From Bacteroidales bacterium (GTDB lineage Bacteria > Bacteroidota > Bacteroidia > Bacteroidales > Marinilabiliaceae), in NCBI GenBank assembly GCA_017960905.1, contig JAGCYH010000023.1, forward strand, positions 58,064 through 122,063: a stretch of DNA of 64,000 nt, in the 5' to 3' direction. The notes under the pieces are model-generated. The model did not search any database, was not told the origin of the DNA, and saw only the letters and a list, made by a program, of their open reading frames with translations. The position numbers and the translations under genes were made by a program. How positions within the stretch are numbered: the stretch's first letter is position 1; every line of letters starts with the position of its first letter. Shown in pieces: positions 16,286 to 25,556 of this stretch.

Positions 16286-18706
16286 ATGAAACTATTCAGA
16301 TTGAAAAGTCTGCTGTCGGTACCGTCGCTGCTCAATATAGTCGGGATATCGGTCGCCATTGCGGTGTTCTTTGTTATCATGTCTATTATTGAGAAGGATT
16401 TGACGTTCAACCACAGCATAAAAGACTATGAGAATATTTATCAGTTGAACCAGAATGATGCTAACTTCATGCCTCGCCCAATAGGCGATGCAATAGGGGC
16501 TGAAATACCAGCTATAGAGCAAGTTGCAATCTTTTCTCCGTGGGGTGCGAAAGACAATTATTTCAAGAAAAAAGGCGACGATTGGTCGAAAGTATGGTTC
16601 TATCATTGTGGCGCGTGTTCGAAAGGTCTTCTGAAAACATTCAGTGTCAGAATTTTGGAAGGCGACACAACTGCTTTCGACAGCAAAGATAAAATGATAG
16701 TCAGCGACAAGGCCGCCCAACGGTTCGACATACATGTAGGCGATGTGATGAAGGTGGAGCTCCGCGATGAGGAGTCGTTCGAAGTCGTTGCCATTTACGA
16801 GGAGCCCGAGGTTAATACAGAATTGTCTCGTTATGAGGCGTTTGTAGCTCTTGGCGATGAATCAATTAATGATATAGGCCAATGGAACTACATTTACTAT
16901 TATAAGGTCAACCCCAAGACGGAGAATCCTGTCGAAGAGTTGACAAAAGCCATGAAGCCGATTGTTTACAAGGTCTACGAACCGTATGTAACGCCCGAAG
17001 AATCTGAAATGTTCGATAAAGAGTACGATGAGCTAGGGCTTACTGTAACGCCGATCGACGACTTGCACTTCTCCGAAAAACATGGCGGATATCGTGTAAC
17101 TGCCGACAAGAAAGTGGTTTATACTATGTTGTTGCTGGCATTCCTCATTATTGCCATTGCGTATATCAATTACTTCAACTTCTTCATGGCGCGAGTGCCA
17201 ATGCGTCTGCGCTCTATCAATACGCGCAAAGTGCTGGGCAGCACTCGTTCGAGCCTTATTCTGTCGCTCATTGCCGAGTCGGTTGTCTTTACTGTCATTT
17301 CGGCCGGCATCGCCTATCTGCTTTTCAAAGTGCTTCTTACACCGTTGATCAACGGCATGATAAGTGTTGATATATACATGGTCGACAACGTCGGCATGGC
17401 GGCATTGTCGTGTGGCGTGGCTTTGTTTGCGGCAGTCGCCGCAAGTATCTATCCGGCTTTGCACATAACGTCGGTACCTCCGGCATTGGCTCTCAAAGGT
17501 CAGATGACACAAGGCCGCGACAGCTTCTTGCGCTATGTGCTTATTGGTTTCCAAATAGTTATCTCTATGGTTATGATTATTTGTACCATGTTCATTCTGA
17601 AGAACAACGACTATATCAACAATTTCGATACCGGTTTCAACAGCGACAATCTGTATACGGTTGACGTCAGCAGCAGATTGTCCGAAAACCGTAAGATTGT
17701 CGAGGATAAACTGTTGCAAAACACTGATATTGTTGGCGTAGCGTGGACTATGGGCAATCTTGTCTCGGCCCAGCGAATGAGTTGGGGACGTCAAGGCATT
17801 AATGGCGACCATAACGATGAGTATCATTTCGATTGCTATCCGGTGTCGTGGAACTTCCTGAAATTCATGGGAATAGAAATTGCTCAAGGCCGCGATTTCA
17901 CCGAGGGCGACGAGCAATGCGAGTCGGGAGCGTACATCTTCAATGAAACGATGATGAAACGGTACAACTTGACAACTGACGATCAAATTATGGGGCACCG
18001 TCTTGTCGAGCCAGATAACGTTCAGGGCGGCCTTTATCCGGCGCAGACAGTAGGTGTGTGCAAAGACTTTAATTTCAGGCCGTTACAATATGACATGGTG
18101 CCATTCGCTTTCTATGTTTTCGGTTCAACAAAGGGAACATATTTCGAGCATCTCGTACTGAGTCATCTCTACATCCGTTTGTCGGCCAATGCCGACAAAG
18201 AAAAAACAATTAAGTTCATTTCGAATGCGCTCAACGAACTTGATCCCGACTGGGGTTTCTCGGAAACAAATATCATATCGTTCGAGCAAGAGGTGTCGTA
18301 TCAGTATGGTAAAGAGAGAAATCTGACCGATTTTGTAAAGATGTTCACCATACTAGCCATTCTTATAGCCGCCATAGGCATCTTCGGCATTGTGCTGTTC
18401 GATGCCCAGCGCCGCCGCAAAGAGATTGGCATACGCCGCGTCAACGGTGCGACTATGACGGAAATACTGCTTATGTTCAATCGTAAGTTTTTCATACTCA
18501 CGATTATATGCGCAGTAATAGCAGTGGTGGTATCATATCTCATTATGGACAAATATTTTAGCGATTATGCATATCATTATCCGATCAACTGGATGGTGTT
18601 CGCTGTGGCTATTGTGTTTATAATGCTCTTCACGGCTGCGGTTGTCACGGCGGCAAGTTTCAGGGCTGCCAACGAAAACCCTGTCAATACGCTGAAATCC
18701 GAATAA
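16286..18706 (+). CDS. MacB/FtsX-like ABC transporter permease (second of two)
   Basis: An 806-aa permease with the same doubled FtsX layout as its upstream paralogue: N-terminal helix (about residues 8-33), MacB-PCD periplasmic domain, helices near 275-395, a second unit from about 415, and the C-terminal coupling motif RRKEIGIRRVNGA. The ATG at 16286 (MKLFRLKSLL) is preferred to a TTG two codons upstream. The two permeases are diverged copies and could form a heterodimer around the ATPase. It closes the operon, followed by a strong terminator. A hairpin lies at 18178-18199. Confidence 0.9.
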   Translation: MKLFRLKSLLSVPSLLNIVGISVAIAVFFVIMSIIEKDLTFNHSIKDYENIYQLNQNDANFMPRPIGDAIGAEIPAIEQVAIFSPWGAKDNYFKKKGDDWSKVWFYHCGACSKGLLKTFSVRILEGDTTAFDSKDKMIVSDKAAQRFDIHVGDVMKVELRDEESFEVVAIYEEPEVNTELSRYEAFVALGDESINDIGQWNYIYYYKVNPKTENPVEELTKAMKPIVYKVYEPYVTPEESEMFDKEYDELGLTVTPIDDLHFSEKHGGYRVTADKKVVYTMLLLAFLIIAIAYINYFNFFMARVPMRLRSINTRKVLGSTRSSLILSLIAESVVFTVISAGIAYLLFKVLLTPLINGMISVDIYMVDNVGMAALSCGVALFAAVAASIYPALHITSVPPALALKGQMTQGRDSFLRYVLIGFQIVISMVMIICTMFILKNNDYINNFDTGFNSDNLYTVDVSSRLSENRKIVEDKLLQNTDIVGVAWTMGNLVSAQRMSWGRQGINGDHNDEYHFDCYPVSWNFLKFMGIEIAQGRDFTEGDEQCESGAYIFNETMMKRYNLTTDDQIMGHRLVEPDNVQGGLYPAQTVGVCKDFNFRPLQYDMVPFAFYVFGSTKGTYFEHLVLSHLYIRLSANADKEKTIKFISNALNELDPDWGFSETNIISFEQEVSYQYGKERNLTDFVKMFTILAILIAAIGIFGIVLFDAQRRRKEIGIRRVNGATMTEILLMFNRKFFILTIICAVIAVVVSYLIMDKYFSDYAYHYPINWMVFAVAIVFIMLFTAAVVTAASFRAANENPVNTLKSE

Positions 18707-18713
18707 TTACGTG

Positions 18714-18752
18714 TTTTTGTGATGCTGGCGCTATGCGCCGGCATCACAAAAA
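18714..18752. terminator. Long bidirectional terminator hairpin
   Basis: 18-bp arms with one G.T position, loop TAT, starting with five T and ending with five A. It separates the export operon from the response regulator, whose transcription may depend on read-through. Confidence 0.8.
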
Positions 18753-18802
18753 TTTTCTATTTCGCATTTTTTGAGGTAGCTTTACGGCAAAATTTCAAAA
18801 CT

Positions 18803-20155
18803 ATGGCTAAAAAAGGCAGAATACTTGTAGTTGACGACAACGCGGGCATACGCTCTACGCTCAAAATACTGCTGCCGCAATATTTTGAGACAGTGGAGAC
18901 AATTCCTTCGCCCTCGACGCTCGTATCGACTTTGGAGAAACTGAAACCACACGTCGTACTGCTCGACATGAATTTCAATACCAACATCAATACCGGCAAC
19001 GAAGGCCTGTATTGGATTGGAGAGATAAAAAAAATAGCGCCTAAAATCGAGGTTGTGCTTTTCACGGCCTACGCCGACATACAACTTGCCGTTGAGGGAA
19101 TGAAAAAAGGTGCTTACGACTTCGTCGTAAAACCCTGGGACAACGACAAATTCCTTGCTACGCTTGCCGCAGCGCGCGACAAAGCTCTTGAAAACGAGCT
19201 TAAGCCTATTGGCAAAATGCAGAAACATGCCGACGCCGACGGCATGTTTTGGGGCAATACGCCCCAAATGGAGGTGATAAAAAAGACTGTTGAGAAAATT
19301 GCGCCTACCGACGCCACCATACTCATCACCGGCGAAAACGGTACCGGTAAAGACGTGCTGGCCAACGAGATACATCGCTTGTCGTTGCGACGCGACAAGA
19401 AGATGATTGCCGTAGATGCGGGGGCGCTCACCGAAACGCTCTTCGAAAGCGAGCTCTTCGGCCACGTCAAAGGCGCCTTCACCGACGCCCACTCCGACCA
19501 TGTTGGCAAGTTCGAACTTGCCAACGGTTCCACGCTCTTCCTCGACGAGATTGGCAACATACCGCTTCACCTGCAGGCAAAGCTCTTGCGAGCTTTGCAA
19601 AACCGCGTCATAACTCGCGTCGGCGACACGAAGGAGATTCCGATAGACATACGCCTGATATGCGCCACTAACATGGACCTCGAAAAACTCGTCAGTGACG
19701 GACTTTTCCGCGAAGACCTCTACTACCGCATCAACACCATGCACGTCGTGTTGCCTTCGCTTCGCGAAAGGCAGAACGACATTGTGCCGCTTTCGGAGAT
19801 TTTCATTCGCAAGTTCAACCAGCGCTACCACCGCAACGTGCTTGGCGTCAGCGCCGACGGCGCTGCGAAACTCTGCCAACAGCAATGGTCGGGTAACATA
19901 CGCGAACTGGGCAACGTGATAGAAAAAGCTGTGATACTCGCCGACGGTGAGTATCTCAAAGCCGCTGATTTCCAATTCAATAAGCAATTGAGAAAAGATG
20001 CGCCAACGGTCGTTGCCGAGGATTTCGAGACAGCTGAGAAGCAGATAATCCAAAACGCCATGACGAAGTACAATGGCAACCTGTCGCTCGTGGCCAAGCA
20101 GCTGAATATCAGCCGCCCCACGCTCTACAGCAAGCTGAAGAAGTACGGAATATGA
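18803..20155 (+). CDS. Sigma54-dependent NtrC-family response regulator
   Basis: A 450-aa regulator in three parts. The receiver domain (residues ~1-125) has the acidic pair in ILVVDDNAG, the phosphorylatable Asp in LLDMNF and Lys in VVKPWD. The AAA+ sigma54-activation domain (~150-380) has Walker A GENGTGKD and the sigma54-contacting loop [10 protein letters not shown] (GAFTDA in place of the usual GAFTGA). A C-terminal Fis-type helix-turn-helix contains [19 protein letters not shown]. The ATG at 18803 is chosen because an upstream in-frame extension overlaps the terminator. No histidine kinase is adjacent; the orphan kinase at 53997 is a candidate partner. It probably acts on the dyads upstream of 10542. 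A perfect 24-nt palindrome lies in the gene at 19502-19525. Confidence 0.95.
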   Translation: MAKKGRILVVDDNAGIRSTLKILLPQYFETVETIPSPSTLVSTLEKLKPHVVLLDMNFNTNINTGNEGLYWIGEIKKIAPKIEVVLFTAYADIQLAVEGMKKGAYDFVVKPWDNDKFLATLAAARDKALENELKPIGKMQKHADADGMFWGNTPQMEVIKKTVEKIAPTDATILITGENGTGKDVLANEIHRLSLRRDKKMIAVDAGALTETLFESELFGHVKGAFTDAHSDHVGKFELANGSTLFLDEIGNIPLHLQAKLLRALQNRVITRVGDTKEIPIDIRLICATNMDLEKLVSDGLFREDLYYRINTMHVVLPSLRERQNDIVPLSEIFIRKFNQRYHRNVLGVSADGAAKLCQQQWSGNIRELGNVIEKAVILADGEYLKAADFQFNKQLRKDAPTVVAEDFETAEKQIIQNAMTKYNGNLSLVAKQLNISRPTLYSKLKKYGI

Positions 20156-20191
20156 CCTTGGTCGCTGCCGGTTTGTCAATAGGCATGTGGC

Positions 20192-20812
20192 TTATTTGAG
20201 CATCGTCTCAATTTCGGCTTCCATATCTTCGGGTGTTACCATTGGTTCGAAACGCTTTACGGTAGCCCCGTCTTTAGCGACTAGGAATTTGGTGAAATTC
20301 CATTTTATGTCGGGATTATTGGCATAATCGGGATTTTGCTTCGAGAGCATTCCGTCCATGAATTTGCCAGCCTGCTGCGTGGTGTCGAAGCCGGCAAAGC
20401 CAGCATGTTCTTTCAGAAATTTGAAAATCGGGTTGGCCTCAGGACCGTTCACATCCGACTTTTTCATCATTTGGAACGTGACACCATAGTTCAATTGGCA
20501 GAACTCAATGATTTCACTGTCGGAGCCCGGATCTTGTTCGCCAAATTGGTTGCAGGGGAAGCCTATGACGATCAGACCGCGGTCTTTATATTGTTCGTGC
20601 AGCTTTTCCAATCCCTCGAATTGCGGCGTGAATCCGCATTTCGACGCAGTATTCACAATCATCAGCACCTTACCACGATACTGTGACATATCTATTTCTT
20701 TGCCGCTGTTGTCTACGGTCTTGAAATCGTAGATTGTCGCAGTTTTTTCAGTTTTTTGTGCGCCACAGGCCAACAGTACAGTACACAGCGCGATTGCAAT
20801 CATTTGTTTCAT
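20192..20812 (-). CDS. Glutathione peroxidase-like lipoprotein
   Basis: A 206-aa thiol peroxidase of the glutathione peroxidase family. The start at 20812 gives a lipoprotein signal peptide (IAIALCTVLLACGAQ), so the enzyme is probably periplasmic and membrane tethered. The peroxidatic motif is NTASKCGFTPQFEGL with Cys rather than selenocysteine. The conserved FPCNQFGEQDPG block and the WNFTKFLV block supplying Gln and Trp of the active site are present. It reduces hydroperoxides, most likely with thioredoxin as donor in bacteria of this type. It lies convergent with the response regulator and 36 bp from the end of the MmeI-type gene. Confidence 0.93.
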   Translation of the reverse strand: MKQMIAIALCTVLLACGAQKTEKTATIYDFKTVDNSGKEIDMSQYRGKVLMIVNTASKCGFTPQFEGLEKLHEQYKDRGLIVIGFPCNQFGEQDPGSDSEIIEFCQLNYGVTFQMMKKSDVNGPEANPIFKFLKEHAGFAGFDTTQQAGKFMDGMLSKQNPDYANNPDIKWNFTKFLVAKDGATVKRFEPMVTPEDMEAEIETMLK

Positions 20813-20847
20813 AATGGTATAACTATTTATTATTAACATGTTCATTT

Positions 20848-23712
20848 TCATTTTCCCTTCACCATTGCCTCATACAGCCCAAACAGCCGCTCAACAATTT
20901 CCGATTCCTGCAAATCTTTCGGCCAGCCGTAGGCTGCGAGAACGGCTTCATCGTTGGCACGGTGGGCGCGACGCAATTCAACGGGCATTAGCGTGGCGTC
21001 GTAAAGGTCGGCGAGACTGCTGTCGGGGTACAGGGCGCGGGCATCCAATATCTTTTGCGCGGTTTGCTCGATTTTTGCCACATCGGCCGCTGTGGGCCAC
21101 ACAAAATTGTTGTAAACAATGTCTTTGCTATAGCGATAATCGGATTTCAACCGACCACAAACCGCACGCATCCACGCCATATGTACGCTGCTAGTCAAAA
21201 CGCCGAAATGGTATAGGGTGGCGTTGGGAATGATTTTTACAAGATTGCTGCACAAAATGTCAGGCGTTAAAAATCCCATTGGAACATAAAAACGCTTCTC
21301 TGACGAAACTTCGGGAACAAGAATGTAATTGCCTTCGGGCATATTCTCGACGTGAAAATGAGTTGGTGTGTCGGCTAATTTCTGTGTAGGCGCGCTTTTG
21401 CTTTCAAGCCGCAGATTACGCACATTTTCAACTCGTTTCATACATTCGGGCATCTGTCGGATTTCGGCAGGCGAACATTCGCCCAACCATAAACACCAAC
21501 GGTGCCATCCGTTTATAAATTCATCGGAACCTAACCATTTGCGGAAATATTTTTCGGCCTTTGGCTCTTTCTTCAGAAATTCTGTTTTCTCATCATCAGT
21601 GAAAAGATAATTACCACCGTCGATTGGTTTGTTGCCGATTCCTATTTCGGGAACATCGCTAATCGGGTGTTGGCGGCTTTCGGCAAAAACATTCGGCGCA
21701 TCAAGCAAATAGCCGTTTATATTTTTTGCATCGGTAACGGTGCCGTCGGCATTGAAAATGCGGCGCTGTAGGGGCGAAAAATCTTTCGCCCCTACGGTGG
21801 TTTCGCCACCATTGCAACACGAAAATCCCACAATTACGCAATGCACGTGCGCCTTTTGGTTCGATTCGGAATCCCATCGGAATGTGCGCCACGCAAAATC
21901 AATTTGAATGCCTTCGGCAAAAAGCGGTTTCCAAAGAATGGCGGTCTGCTCGCCTTGCGTTATGCTATTGGTAGAAACAAGGGCACACCGCGTGGGCGTG
22001 TTCTTTATCATATCGGAAGCCTTTCTGTACCAACACGATACATAATCGAGATTGCCAACATTTTTAATGTTGCCGAATATCGAAATGACATCGTTTTTCT
22101 GCTCGTCCGTCATCAAACGCGCCCCCACAAACGGTGGATTACCAATGATATAGTCGTAATGGTGCGTTTGGCCGTCGGTTTCGGTGGTGAAGCCGCTAAA
22201 CAGGCCGCCAATGGGCGCGGCGGCGGTGTCAATGGGTTTCAGTGTGGCCCAATCCATACGCAGGGCGTTGCCTTCAACAATAAAGGCGTTGGTTGTTAGT
22301 GGCAGAAAATCAATATTTTGGCTCAAAATGGTTTCGGTTTCGCGAATCATTTGGCTTTCGGCAATCCACAGTGCGGTTTTGGCAACCGTAACGGCAAAAT
22401 CGTTTATCTCAATGCCGTAGAATTGGTTGATTTTCACGTTGATAAATTCACCAAAACCTAATTTGCGTTCGTTTCTGTTAAGCGCAAAAATCACTTTGTT
22501 TTCCAAACGCCGAAGCGATACGTAGGTTTCTGTCAGGAAGTTGCCGCTGCCGCAGGCAGGGTCGAGAAAACGCAATGCACCCAATTTATGTTGGAAATCT
22601 TGTAATTTTTGGTCGCGTTCGCGTAGAGACGTGGCGCGCCGCGTCTCTACACCACCACCCATAATTGCTTCAAATTCAGCATTTAGCCCATCCATAAACA
22701 GCGGGTCAATCACCTTGTGAATGTTCTGCACGCTCGTGTAGTGCATTCCGCCACGGCGGCGCGTTTCGGGGTTCAGTGTGCTCTCAAACACCGCGCCAAA
22801 AATGGTTGGCGAAATTGCCGACCAATTGAATGGTGCGCAATGGTCGCAAAGAACATCAATAATCTCGTTGGTAAAGTTCGGAATTTCAATATTTTCCGCT
22901 GCAAACAGTCCGCCATTAACGTATGGGAACGGCTGCAGTTTTGTATCGTAGCGGTCGCGGTTCTCGATTTTGGTGTCTAACGCCTTAAATAACTTTATGA
23001 TAGCATCGCGCGTGTTTTCGATTGCGAACGAGCGGATATAGTCCTCGAAAGCCGTGCGAGTGGCGAAAAATCCAGCATCTTCGGCATAAAGGCAGAACAC
23101 CAGCCGCACGCACAGAATATTGAGCGAGCGCAGGCTCTGCTCGTCTTTCGGATTGATATACTGCTTGATAAGTGCGTCATAGAGTTTACCAACCAACACG
23201 CCAGCCTGCAACGAGAGTTCTTCCTCGCGGCGCAGATAATCGTGGCGGGCGTCGGCAAGGAATTGCAGTCTATAATGCTCTTTTTCAAGGTCTTTCAAAA
23301 AGATTTGTTCGGGCTCACTGCCAGGTTTTTCAAGGTCGTAAACCAGAAATTCCTGAAAATTGCAAACCACAATCCAGCGCGGCCGCAGCGAGTTGGGCAT
23401 CTCATCGGCATAGCGTTTGGCCTGCTCGTAGGGCGTCAGCACACTGCCGTCGCTCTGCTCATAGGCTTTATGAAGGTCAATCTTTGCACCTTTCTGTTCA
23501 ATAAGAACTTTTGTATCAGGAATATAAGCATCGATAAACGACGTGTGCGAGAGTTTTACACGTTTTTCAAATTCAATGTATTTTGCAGGATTGTCAATGC
23601 CTAAAACATTCTGTAACAAGTCAATCCAGAAACGCGAAGTTTCCTGCTTCTCGTCGCCCTTGCCCGCCCAAAAATCGGCAAACGCAGCGGCGGCTTGTGT
23701 CTGTTCGGTCAT
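20848..23712 (-). CDS. MmeI-type single-chain restriction-modification enzyme (type IIL/IIG-like)
   Basis: A protein of about 954 aa (an in-frame ATG at 23736 would add 8 residues). The N-terminal domain carries a PD-(D/E)xK-like nuclease motif, D61-x10-E72-x-K74 (IEQK), close in spacing to that of MmeI. The central adenine-methyltransferase domain has motif I LDPACGSGNFLTE and motif IV IGNPPFVGARLM; the C-terminal part should hold the target-recognition domain. One chain would both methylate and cut its site, which explains why no separate specificity or nuclease gene is present. Both catalytic motifs look intact. Two REP-like palindromes lie inside the reading frame at 21768-21795 and 22623-22650. 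It borders a decayed M16 peptidase gene, which suggests acquisition. Confidence 0.9.
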   Translation of the reverse strand: MTEQTQAAAAFADFWAGKGDEKQETSRFWIDLLQNVLGIDNPAKYIEFEKRVKLSHTSFIDAYIPDTKVLIEQKGAKIDLHKAYEQSDGSVLTPYEQAKRYADEMPNSLRPRWIVVCNFQEFLVYDLEKPGSEPEQIFLKDLEKEHYRLQFLADARHDYLRREEELSLQAGVLVGKLYDALIKQYINPKDEQSLRSLNILCVRLVFCLYAEDAGFFATRTAFEDYIRSFAIENTRDAIIKLFKALDTKIENRDRYDTKLQPFPYVNGGLFAAENIEIPNFTNEIIDVLCDHCAPFNWSAISPTIFGAVFESTLNPETRRRGGMHYTSVQNIHKVIDPLFMDGLNAEFEAIMGGGVETRRATSLRERDQKLQDFQHKLGALRFLDPACGSGNFLTETYVSLRRLENKVIFALNRNERKLGFGEFINVKINQFYGIEINDFAVTVAKTALWIAESQMIRETETILSQNIDFLPLTTNAFIVEGNALRMDWATLKPIDTAAAPIGGLFSGFTTETDGQTHHYDYIIGNPPFVGARLMTDEQKNDVISIFGNIKNVGNLDYVSCWYRKASDMIKNTPTRCALVSTNSITQGEQTAILWKPLFAEGIQIDFAWRTFRWDSESNQKAHVHCVIVGFSCCNGGETTVGAKDFSPLQRRIFNADGTVTDAKNINGYLLDAPNVFAESRQHPISDVPEIGIGNKPIDGGNYLFTDDEKTEFLKKEPKAEKYFRKWLGSDEFINGWHRWCLWLGECSPAEIRQMPECMKRVENVRNLRLESKSAPTQKLADTPTHFHVENMPEGNYILVPEVSSEKRFYVPMGFLTPDILCSNLVKIIPNATLYHFGVLTSSVHMAWMRAVCGRLKSDYRYSKDIVYNNFVWPTAADVAKIEQTAQKILDARALYPDSSLADLYDATLMPVELRRAHRANDEAVLAAYGWPKDLQESEIVERLFGLYEAMVKGK
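21768..21795. repeat. REP-like palindrome inside the MmeI-type gene (GTAGGGGCGAAA type)
   Basis: 12-bp perfect arms with a 4-nt loop, lying wholly in coding sequence and encoding about ten residues (VGAKDFSPLQ). The arm matches the GGGCGAA stems at 5931 and 10336. The frame is kept, so it reads as an in-frame insertion into the region after motif IV. Confidence 0.75.
22623..22650. repeat. REP-like palindrome inside the MmeI-type gene (GTAGAGACG type)
   Basis: 9-bp perfect arms (GTAGAGACG) flank a 10-nt centre that is itself mostly palindromic (GGCGCGCC). It encodes VETRRATSLR just before methyltransferase motif I, in frame. The GAGACG/CGTCTC arms are shared with the intergenic palindromes at 25473-25492 and 52944-52967. 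Confidence 0.75.
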
Positions 23713-23810
23713 CACTCTATTATATTTCTGTCGCATATATAGTGTATTTATTGCGTTTTTTTTACAAATGCTTTTATGTTATTCCCATATGCAAGTTTAC
23801 ATATAATTCT

Positions 23811-24239
23811 GTCATTTTGCAAGTAATTCTCGAAACAATGCGCGAATCGGAAGGCGGCACTTATGGCGTCTCGGTCAGTTCGCAAGGCTGGCGCGAACCC
23901 AACGAAGGCGTCGCGCTCACTGTTGAGTTCCGTTGCGCCCCCAGTAAGTTCAGCCAGCTTTTGCCTATCGTCGATAGGCAAATAAAACTGATTGCTAAAA
24001 ATGGCCCGTCGGAAGAGCAACTCGAGAAAATTAAAGAATACGAGCTGAAAAACTATCAGCGCGCTATCGAAACAAACGGTTGGTGGAAGTATCTGTGTTA
24101 CAACTATTAAGCCAATGGTATTGATTTCGATGCCGATTATGTTGGCAGAGTAAAAGCGCTTACTTGCGACGATATTCGCGATTTTTGCCGAATTTTGCTG
24201 TCGCAAAACAATCGTATTCAGGTTACAATGAAACAATAA
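23811..24239 (+). pseudogene. Remnant of an M16 zinc peptidase (C-terminal part)
   Basis: The frame reads RESEGGTYGVSVSSQGW, a hallmark of the C-terminal half of M16 (pitrilysin/PqqL-like) peptidases. It continues through a helix-rich section to WWKYLCYNY, where a TAA interrupts it at 24108-24110. The same frame then resumes without shift for a further 42 residues (ANGIDFDADYVGRVKALT to the final VTMKQ), which matches the expected family ending. The N-terminal zinc-binding half is absent, and family-like sequence fades upstream near 23811. Its decay next to the MmeI-type gene suggests that insertion of that gene removed the 5' part. A hairpin lies at 23961-23981. Confidence 0.85.
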
Positions 24240-24240
24240 A

Positions 24241-24648
24241 ATGATGAGAAGATTTTATTCAGTTATTTGCTTGTTAGTCATAATGTCGTCGGCGTGCGCC
24301 GACGGCATTATGACCCGCGACGGCAACACGTACATTGTGAACACAACAGAGTTGTGTTCTGCCAAAGGATTCAAATCGACAACACCGTTGCTTGTTTACA
24401 TCGAAAACGGTTGTGTAGTTAATATTGAGGCTCTGTCCAACGAAGAGAGCAAGGGCTATTTCGAACGGATAAAGAAGCAGCTATTTCCGAAGTACAGTGG
24501 CAAGAAGATTTCGGCTGCCCGCAAATTGGCCAAAACCGCAGCAGATGAGATAGATGGTGTCTCGGGTGCAACGTATAGTGCAACGGCTGTGCAGCAAAAC
24601 ATAGCCGCCGCTCTCGAATACTATGCTAAAAACAAAGGAAGGAAGTAA
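24241..24648 (+). CDS. Periplasmic FMN-binding domain protein
   Basis: A 135-aa protein with an N-terminal signal peptide (MMRRFYSVICLLVIMSSACA) and an FMN_bind domain of the RnfG/NqrC kind. The covalent flavinylation motif appears as DGVSGATYSATAV near residues 103-115 (family consensus S/T-G-A-T/S-x-S/T). It probably carries covalently bound FMN in the periplasm for extracytoplasmic electron transfer; the partner ApbE and reductase are not in this window. It starts one base after the end of the M16 remnant. A 15-bp hairpin with one G.T position lies in the signal-peptide region at 24280-24311. Confidence 0.88.
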   Translation: MMRRFYSVICLLVIMSSACADGIMTRDGNTYIVNTTELCSAKGFKSTTPLLVYIENGCVVNIEALSNEESKGYFERIKKQLFPKYSGKKISAARKLAKTAADEIDGVSGATYSATAVQQNIAAALEYYAKNKGRK

Positions 24649-24676
24649 TGTTCTTTTGACCATAATCACGAAAAAC

Positions 24677-24710
24677 GAGAGGCATGGCAGCCGTTGCTGC
24701 CATGCCTCTC
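24677..24710. terminator. 15-bp hairpin between convergent genes
   Basis: A perfect 15-bp stem (GAGAGGCATGGCAGC) with loop CGTT, flanked by A-rich sequence on the left and AAATTT on the right. It lies between the convergent FMN-binding and His-rich genes and could terminate both. Confidence 0.65.
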
Positions 24711-24785
24711 AAATTTAATGTAACCAAATCATAAGCATACTATGGATCCCCAAAACGGAGTTTGTCGTGTCTGTCGTGTCTCAAA

Positions 24786-25331
24786 TCAAAATGGATTCAT
24801 AACCTCAAAATGCATTACGTTGTCTACATAAAATGGTCTGAACAATAAACCCATAGCTGAATAGTAAGTAATGTCGTCTATCAAAACCTCAACTGCGTGT
24901 AAAGGCAATTCGGTGAGTATGGTGCCTACAGCCGGTGCAACACTGAACGATCTGTAGCGAACGTGTGATGGCAGGGGGCGCGGGTGGCGAACCACGAAAT
25001 AGTTGTGATGACGGTGTCCGAAGCGGTGGTGCCGTGGCGCGCGGTATGCATGTCCGCCGAAGTGCGGTCCGTGTCCGTGGTGCCCGTTGTTGAAGTGAGG
25101 CCCGCCGTGTGCTTTGGGTTTTGCGTGGTGACCGCCATGTGCTTTCGGTTGTGCGTGGTGGCCGTCGCGTGCTTTCGGTTGGGCTTTGGGGCCGTTGTGC
25201 TGGCCTTTGTTCTCAATTTTGGCACCATTTTGATGGCCTCCGCCATGTCGGCCTTGTGCCAAGGTTATATTTGAAGCTGCGGTACAGATGGCTATCGCCA
25301 TCAAAATTACCTTTAAAAAATTTGCTTTCAT
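24786..25331 (-). CDS. Histidine-rich secreted protein with tandem repeats
   Basis: A 181-aa exported protein (signal peptide ending near ASNITLAQG). Residues ~27-110 are extremely rich in His and Gly and contain near-tandem units of the form GGHHAQPKAH / GGHHAKPKAH / GGPHFNNGHH. The C-terminal ~50 residues form a compact hydrophobic domain (GTILTELPLHAVEVLIDDI, YYSAMGLLFRPF) that resembles DUF6515-type domains of Bacteroidales. The His content suggests metal binding (Zn, Ni or Cu), but that is inference. It is convergent with the FMN-binding gene. Confidence 0.8.
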   Translation of the reverse strand: MKANFLKVILMAIAICTAASNITLAQGRHGGGHQNGAKIENKGQHNGPKAQPKARDGHHAQPKAHGGHHAKPKAHGGPHFNNGHHGHGPHFGGHAYRAPRHHRFGHRHHNYFVVRHPRPLPSHVRYRSFSVAPAVGTILTELPLHAVEVLIDDITYYSAMGLLFRPFYVDNVMHFEVMNPF

Positions 25332-25472
25332 ATCGTTTCTGTTTTAGAGTTAAACAATCTGGTTAACGATATGCAAATAGCGTGCCATAAATTGACATTG
25401 GATTGTAATTATCTGATTATTAGCGCGTTGTGCAAAATGGAATACGCAGACGCACGACCGTTTATCCCGTTC

Positions 25473-25492
25473 AGACGCACGACCGTGCGTCT
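25473..25492. repeat. REP-like palindrome (AGACGCACG type) with partial copy upstream
   Basis: 9-bp arms with a 2-nt loop; a half copy (AGACGCACGACCG) lies at 25448-25460. The arm is shared with the perfect palindrome at 52944-52967. Confidence 0.65.
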
Positions 25493-25556
25493 CTACACAT
25501 TACACATTACACATTACTCTTTACTCTACTCTTTAATCTCTACACATTACTCTTTC
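25493..25556 (-). repeat. Heptad tandem repeats (GTAATGT / GTAAAGA) at 3' end of regulator gene
   Basis: On the minus strand about eight 7-bp units (GTAATGT, GTAGAGA, GTAAAGA) run from the end of the LytTR gene; its TAA stop is part of the first unit. It is the same family as the repeats at 10285 and 58378. Confidence 0.7.

Noticed and set aside
19502..19525. 24-nt palindrome as an operator inside the regulator gene
   Set aside because: Many genes hold similar in-frame palindromes of unrelated sequence, so a specific operator role is not supported.
20848..23712. MmeI-type gene as disrupted by the palindromes
   Set aside because: The frame is continuous and nuclease and methyltransferase motifs are intact, so it is kept as a functional gene.
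25441..25556. Possible CRISPR-like array
   Set aside because: The units are 7 bp and degenerate with no spacers; it is a tandem repeat beside a REP-like palindrome.
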